A stretch of DNA of 64,000 nt from contig JAOLZN010000006.1 of assembly GCA_028343855.1 (NCBI GenBank), forward strand, positions 1-64,000, read 5' to 3'. Positions 52,272 through 60,340 of this stretch are shown here, piece after piece (the first letter of the stretch is position 1; the number at the start of each line of letters is the position of its first letter). Source of the DNA: Candidatus Nitrosopumilus sp. GTDB taxonomy: Archaea; Thermoproteota; Nitrososphaeria; Nitrososphaerales; Nitrosopumilaceae. The notes under the pieces were generated by a model. It saw only the letters and a program-made list of their open reading frames with translations, was not told where the DNA came from and did not search any database. Made by a program: the position numbers and the translations under genes.

Positions 52272-52385
52272 ATGTTCAAAAAAATTATTTCAAAACTAAG
52301 TTTTGGTTCTTGTAAAACTAAAACTACCAAAGACATAGACGCATGTAAAGAATTTGTAACAAAACATGAAGGTAAAAGTGAATAA
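52272..52385 (+). CDS. 37-aa hypothetical microprotein
   Basis: MFKKIISKLSFGSCKTKTTK, then DACKEFVTKHEGKSE. Basic; two cysteines and one His. Its end overlaps the GTG of the next ORF by 8 nt. Only tentatively coding. Confidence 0.4.
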   Translation: MFKKIISKLSFGSCKTKTTKDIDACKEFVTKHEGKSE

Positions 52386-52494
52386 AGTGAATTACAAATG
52401 TAGTAACTGTAATTTCAAATGGAGTGGTTATTCAGATACTTTTCAGAAAGTAATTGCTCATGAAAGAACACACGTAAAAAGAGAGTTAGCATAA
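52378..52494 (+). CDS. 38-aa C2H2-type zinc-finger microprotein
   Basis: GTG start. CSNCNFKWSGYSDTF is followed by KVIAHERTHVKRELA: C-x2-C, about 15 residues, H-x3-H with a basic end, almost a classical C2H2 finger. A GTG nine nt later could also start it. Its stop overlaps the next ATG by 1 nt (TAATG). DNA or RNA binding is a reasonable guess. Confidence 0.6.
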   Translation: MNKVNYKCSNCNFKWSGYSDTFQKVIAHERTHVKRELA

Positions 52495-52592
52495 TGGTCG
52501 TATGCACGAAATGTTCAGATACATACCATCAACAATGTATGGGTAAAGCTGGAATGTTTGACTGTACTTGTAAAATCTGTAAAAAATCCTAG
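52494..52592 (+). CDS. 32-aa PHD-like Cys/His microprotein
   Basis: MVVCTKCSDTYHQQCMGKAG, then DCTCKICKKS. The CxxC...H...C...CxC..C pattern allows two cross-brace zinc sites. TAATG overlap with the previous finger gene indicates coupling. Confidence 0.6.
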   Translation: MVVCTKCSDTYHQQCMGKAGMFDCTCKICKKS

Positions 52593-52609
52593 AATCATTT
52601 TCTATTTTT

Positions 52610-52855
52610 TCAATACCTGTAAGGTTCCACTTTTTGATTTCTGAATCTTGGTTTACCTTGTTTCTTTTTTGGAAAATTTATAATCTGTCTGTCTGTGATA
52701 ACGTATTTGTCTAATGCACAAGATATACACCAAAAACCAGTCTTAACTTTCTTGGAACGTGTGTATGTAATCTTAACATCTTGAGATAAAGGTCTGTAAC
52801 AAAAATCACATTCAACATGGTTATAGTAGAAATTAATAAGATCACGTTTGATCAC
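52610..52855 (-). CDS. 81-aa zinc-binding protein
   Basis: CDFCYRPLSQDVKITYTRSK and WCISCALDKYVITDR: two CxxC pairs 25 residues apart, then a basic tail (FPKKKQGKPRFRNQK). The largest member of the cluster and the only long one in the track; it is convergent with the PHD-like ORF. Confidence 0.65.
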   Translation of the reverse strand: MIKRDLINFYYNHVECDFCYRPLSQDVKITYTRSKKVKTGFWCISCALDKYVITDRQIINFPKKKQGKPRFRNQKVEPYRY

Positions 52856-52936
52856 AGAAATAATCTAATCCTGAATTTAAAACCCGTGAGGTCTTCTCAC
52901 AGCTAATTCATTCTAGTAGCTTTTCTTGATACAAAA

Positions 52937-52954
52937 TAAGAATTCTATTGATAA
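52937..52954. repeat. 18-nt direct repeat, copy 2 (right of microprotein cluster)
   Basis: TAAGAATTCTATTGATAA, identical to 51635-51652, about 80 nt before the next start codon. Together the copies bracket seven of the microprotein genes. Confidence 0.6.
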
Positions 52955-53028
52955 AATATTTCATAATTAGAATTATTCATAAAAAATAGTCATTATATGT
53001 TTAAATTTAATTTCATTAGTTGCTATCT

Positions 53029-53217
53029 ATGAAAATCAAAATGTGTGATCATATTGATGTGTCAGGTATAAGAATAGAAGCATCACAATCTGTATTCACA
53101 ATTTGTAATGTGAACGAGGATCAGTTTGTCACATATTCATGTAAAAAATGCTATAATGAAATAAAAGAATTGGAACATAAAATTATTTCAAAAGAGGAAT
53201 TTGAAAAATATCTATAA
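53029..53217 (+). CDS. 62-aa Cys-rich protein
   Basis: MKIKMCDHIDVSGIRIEASQ, then ICNVNEDQFVTYSCKKCYNE. Early C and H, then C and CxxC, with a charged helical tail. The ATG at 53029 is preferred to the track's TTG at 53020 because TTTAAATT lies 22-29 nt upstream. Confidence 0.6.
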   Translation: MKIKMCDHIDVSGIRIEASQSVFTICNVNEDQFVTYSCKKCYNEIKELEHKIISKEEFEKYL

Positions 53218-53243
53218 GAAAATAGTTAGATTTAGGAATAAAA

Positions 53244-53357
53244 TTAACGATTATCAATTAGAGTTTCCAAAGATAATCCAAAATATTCACTGTTTGAACT
53301 ATTCATAGATTTCATCAATTCTATTTTTAATGATCTCAATTCTTTTTGACTTTTCAT
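53244..53357 (-). CDS. 37-aa ORF, possibly the remnant of a longer gene
   Basis: MKSQKELRSLKIELMKSMNS, ending SLETLIDNR. The same frame is open for 22 codons upstream and reads GLLGLKGQYYLEYSYYLIM, which looks protein-like, but no start codon precedes it before a TAA. Either the start is ATG 53357 or the gene has lost its 5' end. The rest of the 53218-53490 gap shows nothing else. Confidence 0.35.
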   Translation of the reverse strand: MKSQKELRSLKIELMKSMNSSNSEYFGLSLETLIDNR

Positions 53358-53490
53358 AATTAGATAATAAGAGTATTCAAGATAATATTGTCCTTTTAAT
53401 CCAAGTAAACCAATAGCTTGTGGTTATTCAACAATAATTACAAATAATTAAAAAATCCTTTTATGAGAAAAAAAAATTAAGGCAAGAGAG

Positions 53491-56157
53491 ATGAAGTTCT
53501 GCCCTAATTGTGAAACAAAACTTTCAAAGAATTTGAAAGATTTAGCAGGACCAGGAATTTGTCCAAAATGCAATCCAGAAATGATAACCATTAGAAAACC
53601 AACTTACGGTGTAAATTATTCAGGAAGAACAAAACAATGCTCAAAAGGTTGTGGATCAGAGATTTATTGGGATGAAGAATTTAAATCAGATAGCGGAAAA
53701 TTCATTCCACTCGATGCAAGAACAGATGAACCTCATAGTTGTAATGGTCCCGAAAATTCACAACCTTATTTCCCGGATGAAATAAAAAATATTAATAAAA
53801 AAATAACACCTAAAAAAATCACAACAGAGTTAAAAATTGCATTACCAGAAAATATTTTATTTGATGTAAATAAAATACCAAAATTAGAAATTAATAATGA
53901 TATAATCATACATGACTTAGTAGAAGGGCATAGAAATCAAACACTTGCAATAATACATTATGAAAAATTAGTTTCATTAGAACCAGAAAAAATTCCTATA
54001 GAAAAGCTAAAGGATATTTTATCAATAAAGATCATAGATGGATTAAAAAAATATGGATTTTCAGGAGTACTACCATTTCAAAATGAATCAATTAGGTCGA
54101 TACTAAAAGGAAACAATTCCATTATTTCAGCACCAACAGGTTCAGGAAAAACTGAAGCGTTCATCATACCAATTTTACAAAAAATATTAGAAAATCCAAT
54201 TAAAGGAGTTTTTGTATTACTTGTGTATCCACTAAATGCACTAATTGATGATCAAGTGTCAAAAATTTCAGATCTAATTGAAAAATGTCAATTAGAAGAC
54301 ATAATTTCCACATATTCTATTCATGGAGGACAAAGTTCTCAATACAAGGATAAAATAATTACAGAATCACATAAAAAATCAATAATTCTTGCAACAAATT
54401 TTGATTTCATTAATTATCATTTAATTTTACAAGATAAAAAATGGAATCAATTATTCAAAAATGCAAAAATAATTGTCATGGATGAAGCACATTCATACAC
54501 AAGCTTTCACGGGTCAAATGTTTACCAGGTATTAAAAAGAATGAAAAATTATATGAAAAACTTTCAGATAATAGGATCATCAGCCACATTAGATAACTCA
54601 AAAGAATTTTTTTCAAATATGTACGATTTACCTGAAAATTCCTTTTCACATATCAAAAGTGAATTTAAAAGAAAACAAAACATGCATCAATTTTTTATTA
54701 TGCCCAGAAAATTTGGACAAAGAACTACAATGGAAATGATTACATCAATTTGTCATAAAAAGAATTCAAAACAATTAGTTTTTAGTAATACTCACAATGA
54801 TGCAGAATTTTTAGCATCAAATGTAGAAACAATGAATGAAAAAATGAGAATACAAATTCATCGTGGAGGATTAGAACAAAAAGATAGAAAGATGTACGAA
54901 TCACAAATGAAAGAAGGGGAATTAGACATTCTATCTTGCACACCCACATTAGAATTAGGGATAGATATTGGAAATGTGGATGTAGTAATTTCTGCATTCA
55001 AAAATGAGTATGATTCATTTATTCAAAGAATCGGTCGTGCAGGAAGAAAAGGTCAGAAATCATATGCAATTTGTGTGTTTGATCCAGAAGATGCTGCATG
55101 TCATTATTTTGCACGAAATGTTCCAGCATATCTTAATCAAAAACACTATGTTGAAATCAATAAAAATAATTCCATTATTTCAGAAAAACATGAGGTGTCA
55201 ATTGGAATGGAAAAACATGCTGCAATTGAATCAGATAAATCAAAATTTTTTGAATTTGCAAACAGTATTAATCTCAGAGGAGCATCAGGAGAGATTACAA
55301 TTTTTCACGGTTCAAAAAAAATTGGAACAAGAGATACGCCTGCAGGGTATTATCAACTTCATCAAAATGGAATATATCATTTTAATAAACAAAATTATCA
55401 AGTTGAATCAATAGTTAAAACTGCAAATGGGGCAAATGCATTTTTAAAAAAATCTAATGAAATGCAGAAAAGAACAATCCCAGTTGTAAAAACATCACTT
55501 AAGCAAATATCAGAAAAGAAATCAATTAAAAAAGAAATTAATTTTAAAATGAAAAAAATCTCATTACGTTATGGATTAATTGATATGAATAGAACCATAA
55601 CAGGATATCTAAAAGGGAATTATAACGACACAGCAGATAAATTTCAAACATTTGATGGTAATTCAATAGCAGATTGGAATAATTTTAGTTGGAATTCAAA
55701 GCATTATTGCACAAGTATTTCAATCCCATCTGAATTCATGTCAAAAATTAAAGTAGATTTAAAAAATTCAATTATCTCAGATTCAAAAATTCATACTATA
55801 ACTCATGTTTTAGTTAATGCAAGTAAAATTTTAACAAAATCAGAATCAAATGATATTGATGCATATTATGAGAGTGGAATAATTCATTTATTTGATAACA
55901 CATCAGATGGCTACAACGGTTGCAGTAAAATAATTTATGAAAATTTTGAAAATATTTTAGAAACCTGCTTTGATTTAGTTAATCAATGTGATTGTAAGGG
56001 AGATCATAGACAAAATGAATCAACTTCATCATCAGAAAACTGGGGTGGATGTCCAAAATGTACATTTACAACAAATTATTGTCAAACAAAAAATAAAAAA
56101 TTATCAAAAAAAGAAGCATTAGATTTCTTCACTATTTTTCATAGAGAAATAAAATGA
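53491..56157 (+). CDS. MrfA/YprA-like SF2 helicase with N-terminal zinc fingers and C-terminal DUF1998 (MZB) domain
   Basis: 888 aa. Zinc-ribbon-like N-terminus (CPNC at 4-7, CPKC at 24-27, CSKGC near 50). Walker A APTGSGKT near 214-221, MDEAH near 330, GSSATLDN, and the C-terminal RecA motif ELGIDIGNVDVVIS and IQRIGRAGRKGQ. At 740-870 a DUF1998 domain with QCDCKG and GGCPKC cysteines follows. MrfA/YprA and Hrq1 helicases with this tail act in repair of bulky or cross-linked DNA. The first 150 residues are extra relative to minimal MrfA. It overlaps the HD gene by 4 nt. Confidence 0.85.
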   Translation: MKFCPNCETKLSKNLKDLAGPGICPKCNPEMITIRKPTYGVNYSGRTKQCSKGCGSEIYWDEEFKSDSGKFIPLDARTDEPHSCNGPENSQPYFPDEIKNINKKITPKKITTELKIALPENILFDVNKIPKLEINNDIIIHDLVEGHRNQTLAIIHYEKLVSLEPEKIPIEKLKDILSIKIIDGLKKYGFSGVLPFQNESIRSILKGNNSIISAPTGSGKTEAFIIPILQKILENPIKGVFVLLVYPLNALIDDQVSKISDLIEKCQLEDIISTYSIHGGQSSQYKDKIITESHKKSIILATNFDFINYHLILQDKKWNQLFKNAKIIVMDEAHSYTSFHGSNVYQVLKRMKNYMKNFQIIGSSATLDNSKEFFSNMYDLPENSFSHIKSEFKRKQNMHQFFIMPRKFGQRTTMEMITSICHKKNSKQLVFSNTHNDAEFLASNVETMNEKMRIQIHRGGLEQKDRKMYESQMKEGELDILSCTPTLELGIDIGNVDVVISAFKNEYDSFIQRIGRAGRKGQKSYAICVFDPEDAACHYFARNVPAYLNQKHYVEINKNNSIISEKHEVSIGMEKHAAIESDKSKFFEFANSINLRGASGEITIFHGSKKIGTRDTPAGYYQLHQNGIYHFNKQNYQVESIVKTANGANAFLKKSNEMQKRTIPVVKTSLKQISEKKSIKKEINFKMKKISLRYGLIDMNRTITGYLKGNYNDTADKFQTFDGNSIADWNNFSWNSKHYCTSISIPSEFMSKIKVDLKNSIISDSKIHTITHVLVNASKILTKSESNDIDAYYESGIIHLFDNTSDGYNGCSKIIYENFENILETCFDLVNQCDCKGDHRQNESTSSSENWGGCPKCTFTTNYCQTKNKKLSKKEALDFFTIFHREIK

Positions 56158-56768
56158 CCCCATTAGAGAATGCAGAATTATTTGCAAAGTCAAAGCATGC
56201 AGGAGAATTAAATGAAAGTGGAGTATCATATTCAAATCATTTAGAAAATGTTGTCAGTAGGCTCAAAAGCTTAGGAGTAGTTGATGAAGAAGTGCTTTGT
56301 GCAGGATGGTTAAAAGATATTTTAGAACATACAGATACAAGTTTTGACGAGCTTTTTGAAAAGTGCGGTAGAAGAATTTCAACGTTGATTCTATCATTAA
56401 CTAAAACAAAATTGGTTATAGATACCAGCGATGAATCAACGTTATCATTAACAAAAAAAAGAACAGTGTCAAAAAAACAGAGGCAAAAAGAATATGGAGT
56501 TAAAATTAGTGAAGGGGAATTAGATGCAAAATTAATTAAATTGTGTGAGATTTCTGCAAATTTAGGAGATTTAAAAAATCAAATAATATCTAAAACAAAA
56601 AAAAGACGTACTCTAAAAGAATTAAGATTTTATCTAACAATAATAGAAAAAGATCTAATTACAAATACAAAATATCCAAAAGCAACTATTCTGTTAGATA
56701 CTATTAATCAAAATCTAAAAATTCAAACTCAAAATATGAATAAAATTAAAAAAAATAAATCAATATAG
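56154..56768 (+). CDS. RelA/SpoT-type HD-domain protein with degenerate catalytic motif
   Basis: 204 aa. AKSKHAGELNESGVSYSNHL mirrors the AHxGQxRK...YIxHP start of RelA/SpoT hydrolase domains, and AGWLKDILEHTDTSFDELFE mirrors ALLHDvvEDT. The catalytic HD pair is KD here and the ED pair is EH, so hydrolysis of (p)ppGpp is doubtful. The basic C-terminal half (KTKKRRTLKELRF) may bind nucleic acid. It is translated with the helicase (ATGA overlap), so it is probably a partner or regulator of it. Confidence 0.75.
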   Translation: MTPLENAELFAKSKHAGELNESGVSYSNHLENVVSRLKSLGVVDEEVLCAGWLKDILEHTDTSFDELFEKCGRRISTLILSLTKTKLVIDTSDESTLSLTKKRTVSKKQRQKEYGVKISEGELDAKLIKLCEISANLGDLKNQIISKTKKRRTLKELRFYLTIIEKDLITNTKYPKATILLDTINQNLKIQTQNMNKIKKNKSI

Positions 56769-56844
56769 GCACAAAATTATTTTGAAATAGTAATTAAAAG
56801 ATCATAAAAACTAGAATTAAATACTATAGAATTATCAAACAATT

Positions 56845-56925
56845 ATGAATTTGAAGAAAAGTCTTGCAAAGTTTTGTATTATGAAGAAAGTACGAGATAA
56901 GGCAAACGAAACTGATGATGAATAA
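56845..56925 (+). CDS. 26-aa ORF, doubtful
   Basis: MNLKKSLAKFCIMKKVRDKA, ending NETDDE. Basic helix then acidic end. Too short for confidence; listed because it fills the 56769-56943 gap on the plus strand. Confidence 0.25.
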   Translation: MNLKKSLAKFCIMKKVRDKANETDDE

Positions 56926-56943
56926 ATAATCTTTATTTTATAA

Positions 56944-57063
56944 TTAACATCCTAACGGAATGTTTGAATTTTTACATAAAGTATTGTATATTCCGAATCC
57001 AAAAATTATTGATGCAAATACTACCAATGGAATCAAAAGGAAAACATTTGTTTTACGTCCCAT
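56944..57063 (-). CDS. 39-aa single-pass membrane microprotein
   Basis: MGRKTNVFLLIPLVVFASII, then FGIYNTLCKNSNIPLGC. Basic N-terminus and one TM helix, two cysteines after it. Below the track cut-off; composition supports a real small membrane peptide. Confidence 0.5.
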   Translation of the reverse strand: MGRKTNVFLLIPLVVFASIIFGFGIYNTLCKNSNIPLGC

Positions 57064-57103
57064 GACTATTGTAAACAAACACGACTAAAAAGTTATGACA
57101 TTC

Positions 57104-57520
57104 TTAATCAACTGTGATAATAAAAAGTCCTTTTGTTTCTGGATTTTGTAACTTAGAAACCATTTCTCTAGGCACTAAATCAGAGGCCTTATCACAATTC
57201 ACAGATATTGTTCTAGGACAAATGAAGTTGCTTTTTCTTAATACAATATCTTCATCATGAGTCAAAGTTAAATCAGAATGACCCTTTCCTTCTAAGATAA
57301 ATTCATCATTGTCTACTTTAATTATAAAACTAACATTAGTATCAGGATTTTTTAATTTATTTTTTAATTCTTCTGGTAAATCAGCGCAAGATGAATTAGC
57401 ACTGACACCGATGATACAGTCACCTCGAGGCGTCAGATGAGATTCCTTTGTAATCTCTATTGTTTTTTTGTGATTTGATCTAATATTTTTATGACCAAAA
57501 AATTCAATTTCATATCTCAC
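57104..57520 (-). CDS. DUF371 family archaeal protein
   Basis: 138 aa. EIEFFGHKNIRSNHKKTIEI, LTPRGDCIIGVSANSSCADL and a beta-rich C-half match the archaeal DUF371 family (FxGHxNI ... GDCIxGV). Function unknown even for better studied members. Divergent from psmA with about 50 nt between starts, so they share a control region. Confidence 0.85.
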   Translation of the reverse strand: MRYEIEFFGHKNIRSNHKKTIEITKESHLTPRGDCIIGVSANSSCADLPEELKNKLKNPDTNVSFIIKVDNDEFILEGKGHSDLTLTHDEDIVLRKSNFICPRTISVNCDKASDLVPREMVSKLQNPETKGLFIITVD

Positions 57521-57571
57521 GCTTCAGGTATAGGCTAGACTTAAATTAATCCTTCACGGCATTTTGATCAA

Positions 57572-58309
57572 ATGCTTCCTGCACAACAAGGTTATGATCG
57601 AGCAATTACTGTGTTTTCACCAGATGGTAGATTGTATCAAGTAGAATATGCCATTGAAACAGTAAGAAGAGGAACAATAGCAGTTGGAGTAAAATGCAAA
57701 GATGGAATCATCATTGCAGTAGAAGAAAAACCTAGAAAATTACAAATTTCTGAAACAGCACAAAAGATTTTTCAAATTGATGATCATGTTGGTGTTGCAG
57801 CAGCAGGGTATATTCCAGATGCAAGAAGTCAAGTAGACAATGCAAGATTCTTTTCTCAAAGTAACAAAATGATTTATGATGAATCAGTTGAAGTAGAAAC
57901 CATTGCAAAACATTTAGCTGATCAATGTCAGCAATATACTCAATATGCAGGAGTTAGACCATACGGAGTAGCTTTAATTTTAGGAGGAGTTGTAAATAAA
58001 ACACCTCAACTTTATCTAACAGATCCTAGTGGAACATACATTTCATATGATGCAATAGCAATTGGTTCTGGTTCAGATACTGTCACAGACTTTTTAGAAA
58101 AAACATACAAAGACGAACTAACATTAGACGAAGCATCAGTATTAGCAGCTGCAGGAATTTATCTATCTAGTGAAGATAAAGAAGGAACAGGTCATATCAG
58201 AATGGCACATATTAAAACAGAAACTGGTTTGTACGAATTAGTTTCAGATGAACAAATTGTAAGTTATGCAAATACTGCAAAAGAAAAATATCCACACGAT
58301 AAGAACTAA
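57572..58309 (+). CDS. psmA: 20S proteasome alpha subunit
   Basis: 245 aa. The N-terminal AQQGYDRAITVFSPDGRLYQ carries the alpha-subunit signature, GTIAVGVKCKDGIIIAVEEK and KIFQIDDHVGVAAAG follow. There is no N-terminal catalytic Thr, so this is the alpha ring, which gates the 20S particle. The beta subunit is not in the window. Followed after 32 nt by a SPOUT methyltransferase, a common archaeal neighbour of the ribosomal operon. Confidence 0.96.
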   Translation: MLPAQQGYDRAITVFSPDGRLYQVEYAIETVRRGTIAVGVKCKDGIIIAVEEKPRKLQISETAQKIFQIDDHVGVAAAGYIPDARSQVDNARFFSQSNKMIYDESVEVETIAKHLADQCQQYTQYAGVRPYGVALILGGVVNKTPQLYLTDPSGTYISYDAIAIGSGSDTVTDFLEKTYKDELTLDEASVLAAAGIYLSSEDKEGTGHIRMAHIKTETGLYELVSDEQIVSYANTAKEKYPHDKN

Positions 58310-58341
58310 TTAATTATAACTACTTGTGAGATTAAATTACA

Positions 58342-59145
58342 TTGAAAATATCTGTTGCAATTCCCACATCTTCATTACAAGATGAATCACTAAAAATAGA
58401 TAAAACTAGAAAAATTTCAGTTTTAGCTCGAGCATGTGCAATTTTTAAAATCGATACAATCTATGTTTACCAAGAAGGGAATAATGGTTCTGAAGGAAAT
58501 TTGATATCAATGATTTTAAGATATTTAGAAACACCACAATTTCTAAGAAGAAGACTATTTCAAAAAGTGAATGATCTTAAATTTGCAGGAGTTTTACATC
58601 CATTAAAAATTCCAAGTCATAACACACCAACAAATGCAAAAAAAATAGTTGCAGGCGACATAAGAGAAGGAATCATTGTAACAGTCAAAGGTAAAAAATT
58701 TGTGGATGTAGGAATAAATCAATTAATTCAATTCTATGGTAAAACACCAACAGGTAAAAGAATAACAATTCAATTCAAAGAAGGTTATCCAAGATTATCT
58801 GTAAAAGAAATCAACAATTCAGAATCTAAAGAATATTGGGGATATGACGTAAAAGAAAGATCAAATTTATTTTCTTTATTATCAGAATGGAAAGGAAACA
58901 TAATCATCACATCTAGAAAAGGCAAAGTTGCAACTAAAGATCAACTTGAGAAATATGCAAAATCAGATGAGTCATTACTCGTGGTTTTTGGCTCTCCAGA
59001 GAAAGGAGTACATGAAATTATTGGCGGTAGAATGAACAAAGTACAAAATTCAAAATCATTGAATTTCTTTCCCAATCAAGCAACAGAAACAGTACGACTT
59101 GAGGAAGCATTACTGGGCACATTAGCAATATTGAATATGTCATAA
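58342..59145 (+). CDS. SPOUT-class RNA methyltransferase (DUF171 / C9orf114-like)
   Basis: 267 aa, TTG start (MKISVAIPTSSLQDESLKID). TRKISVLARACAIFKIDTIY, an inserted OB-like segment, and the knot region VVFGSPEKGVHEIIGGRM identify the archaeal DUF171 SPOUT family. It is regularly found just before rpl3 in archaea, as here, and probably methylates rRNA uridine. A one-nucleotide gap separates it from the next small ORF. Confidence 0.87.
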   Translation: MKISVAIPTSSLQDESLKIDKTRKISVLARACAIFKIDTIYVYQEGNNGSEGNLISMILRYLETPQFLRRRLFQKVNDLKFAGVLHPLKIPSHNTPTNAKKIVAGDIREGIIVTVKGKKFVDVGINQLIQFYGKTPTGKRITIQFKEGYPRLSVKEINNSESKEYWGYDVKERSNLFSLLSEWKGNIIITSRKGKVATKDQLEKYAKSDESLLVVFGSPEKGVHEIIGGRMNKVQNSKSLNFFPNQATETVRLEEALLGTLAILNMS

Positions 59146-59146
59146 G

Positions 59147-59254
59147 ATGGCTGAAAAGAAAAATTTTTTGGTATTTGCAATAGGAATAGGAGTTATGGGA
59201 GTAGTAATTGGAGGAATAACAATATGGAACATGATTTCAGATATTCTAAAATGA
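59147..59254 (+). CDS. 35-aa single-pass membrane microprotein
   Basis: MAEKKNFLVFAIGIGVMGVV, then GGITIWNMISDILK. It begins one nucleotide after the SPOUT gene's stop, so it is likely in the same transcript. One TM helix with a charged start. Function unknown. Confidence 0.6.
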   Translation: MAEKKNFLVFAIGIGVMGVVIGGITIWNMISDILK

Positions 59255-59272
59255 GAAATTGTATCTATGTTC

Positions 59273-59300
59273 GTTAACCAAAAAAATTTTTGTGGTTAAC
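59273..59300. promoter_or_regulatory. palindrome GTTAACC-N14-GGTTAAC before the ribosomal protein operon
   Basis: Exactly the same 7-bp arms and 14-nt spacer as the core of the bioB operator at 46349-46378. It ends about 14 nt before the TTTAAT box of rpl3. This places a biotin-type or general operator on the main ribosomal operon. Confidence 0.6.
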
Positions 59301-59314
59301 CATAACTAACAGGG

Positions 59315-59320
59315 TTTAAT
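59315..59320 (+). promoter_or_regulatory. TATA-like box of rpl3
   Basis: TTTAAT lies 28-33 nt before the rpl3 ATG, consistent with leaderless or nearly leaderless transcription of the operon. Confidence 0.5.
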
Positions 59321-59347
59321 AGAGGGAATTCAAGAGTCGATTTAACA

Positions 59348-60340
59348 ATGGGAGCTCGAAAAAGACATCAACCACGTAGAGGAAGTCTTGCATACTATCC
59401 AAGAATTCGTGCAAAAAGCATGGAAGCAAGAATCAAAGCATGGCCAAAAGTTAATTCTGAAGAACCAAAAATTTTAGCTCATTGTGGTTTCAAAGCTGGT
59501 TGTGTACAAATTGTAAGTATTGATGATCGTGATAAAGTTCCAAATGCAGGAAAACAATTAGTTAGTTTAGGTACAGTATTAGTAACTCCACCAGTTTTAA
59601 TTTTAGGAATTAGAGGATATTCAAAAGATTACGATGGAAGACATTCTGAATTTGATGTATATGCAGAAGACATTCCAAAATATATTTCAAAAGAAATGAC
59701 ATTCAAAAATAAAGAAGGTGCATTAGATAATGCAGAAAAAAGATTAAAGAAAATTAAAGAAATCTATGCAATTGTTGCAGTGTCTCCAAGAGCTGCAGGA
59801 CTTGAGCAGAAGAAACCATATATTTTTGAAGCTGCAGTCAAAGGCGGAGATATTCAAAAACAATTTACTCATGTTAAAGAATTGTTAGGAAAAGAAATTA
59901 AAATTGATCAAATTTTTGAAACAGGTTCAACTGTGGATGTTGCAGCAATTACAAAAGGTAAAGGTTGGCAAGGAGTAATTTACAGAATGGGTGTTAAAAA
60001 GAAACAACATAAATCTAGAAAAACAGTTAGAGAAGTTGGTTCATTAGGTCCAATTTCACCACAAAGTGTAATGTGGACAGTACCAAGAGCAGGACAAACA
60101 GGTTTTCATCAAAGAACTGAATACGATAAAAGAATTATGGTTATGGGTAATGCAGATGATGAAAAATTAAAAATTAATCCAGAAGGAGGTTTCAAACATT
60201 TCGGTTTAGTAAAAGGTGATTTTATTATTTTGAAAGGTTCAGTTCCAGGAACATATAGAAGATTAATCAAATTAAGAGCACAAATAAGAAATGAACCAGC
60301 TAAAGTTAACAAACCAAATATTTTGGAGGTTGTAGTATAA
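59348..60340 (+). CDS. rpl3: ribosomal protein uL3
   Basis: 330 aa. GARKRHQPRRGSLAYYPRIR, DYDGRHSEFDVYAED and the C-terminal GQTGFHQRTEYDKRIMVMGN with the uL3 tail loop identify uL3. It initiates assembly of the large subunit near the peptidyl transferase centre. First gene of the ribosomal operon, one nucleotide overlap with rpl4. Confidence 0.97.
   Translation: MGARKRHQPRRGSLAYYPRIRAKSMEARIKAWPKVNSEEPKILAHCGFKAGCVQIVSIDDRDKVPNAGKQLVSLGTVLVTPPVLILGIRGYSKDYDGRHSEFDVYAEDIPKYISKEMTFKNKEGALDNAEKRLKKIKEIYAIVAVSPRAAGLEQKKPYIFEAAVKGGDIQKQFTHVKELLGKEIKIDQIFETGSTVDVAAITKGKGWQGVIYRMGVKKKQHKSRKTVREVGSLGPISPQSVMWTVPRAGQTGFHQRTEYDKRIMVMGNADDEKLKINPEGGFKHFGLVKGDFIILKGSVPGTYRRLIKLRAQIRNEPAKVNKPNILEVVV

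Noticed and set aside
55004-55414. 136-aa plus ORF in the helicase gene
   Set aside because: Out-of-frame shadow with poor amino-acid composition.
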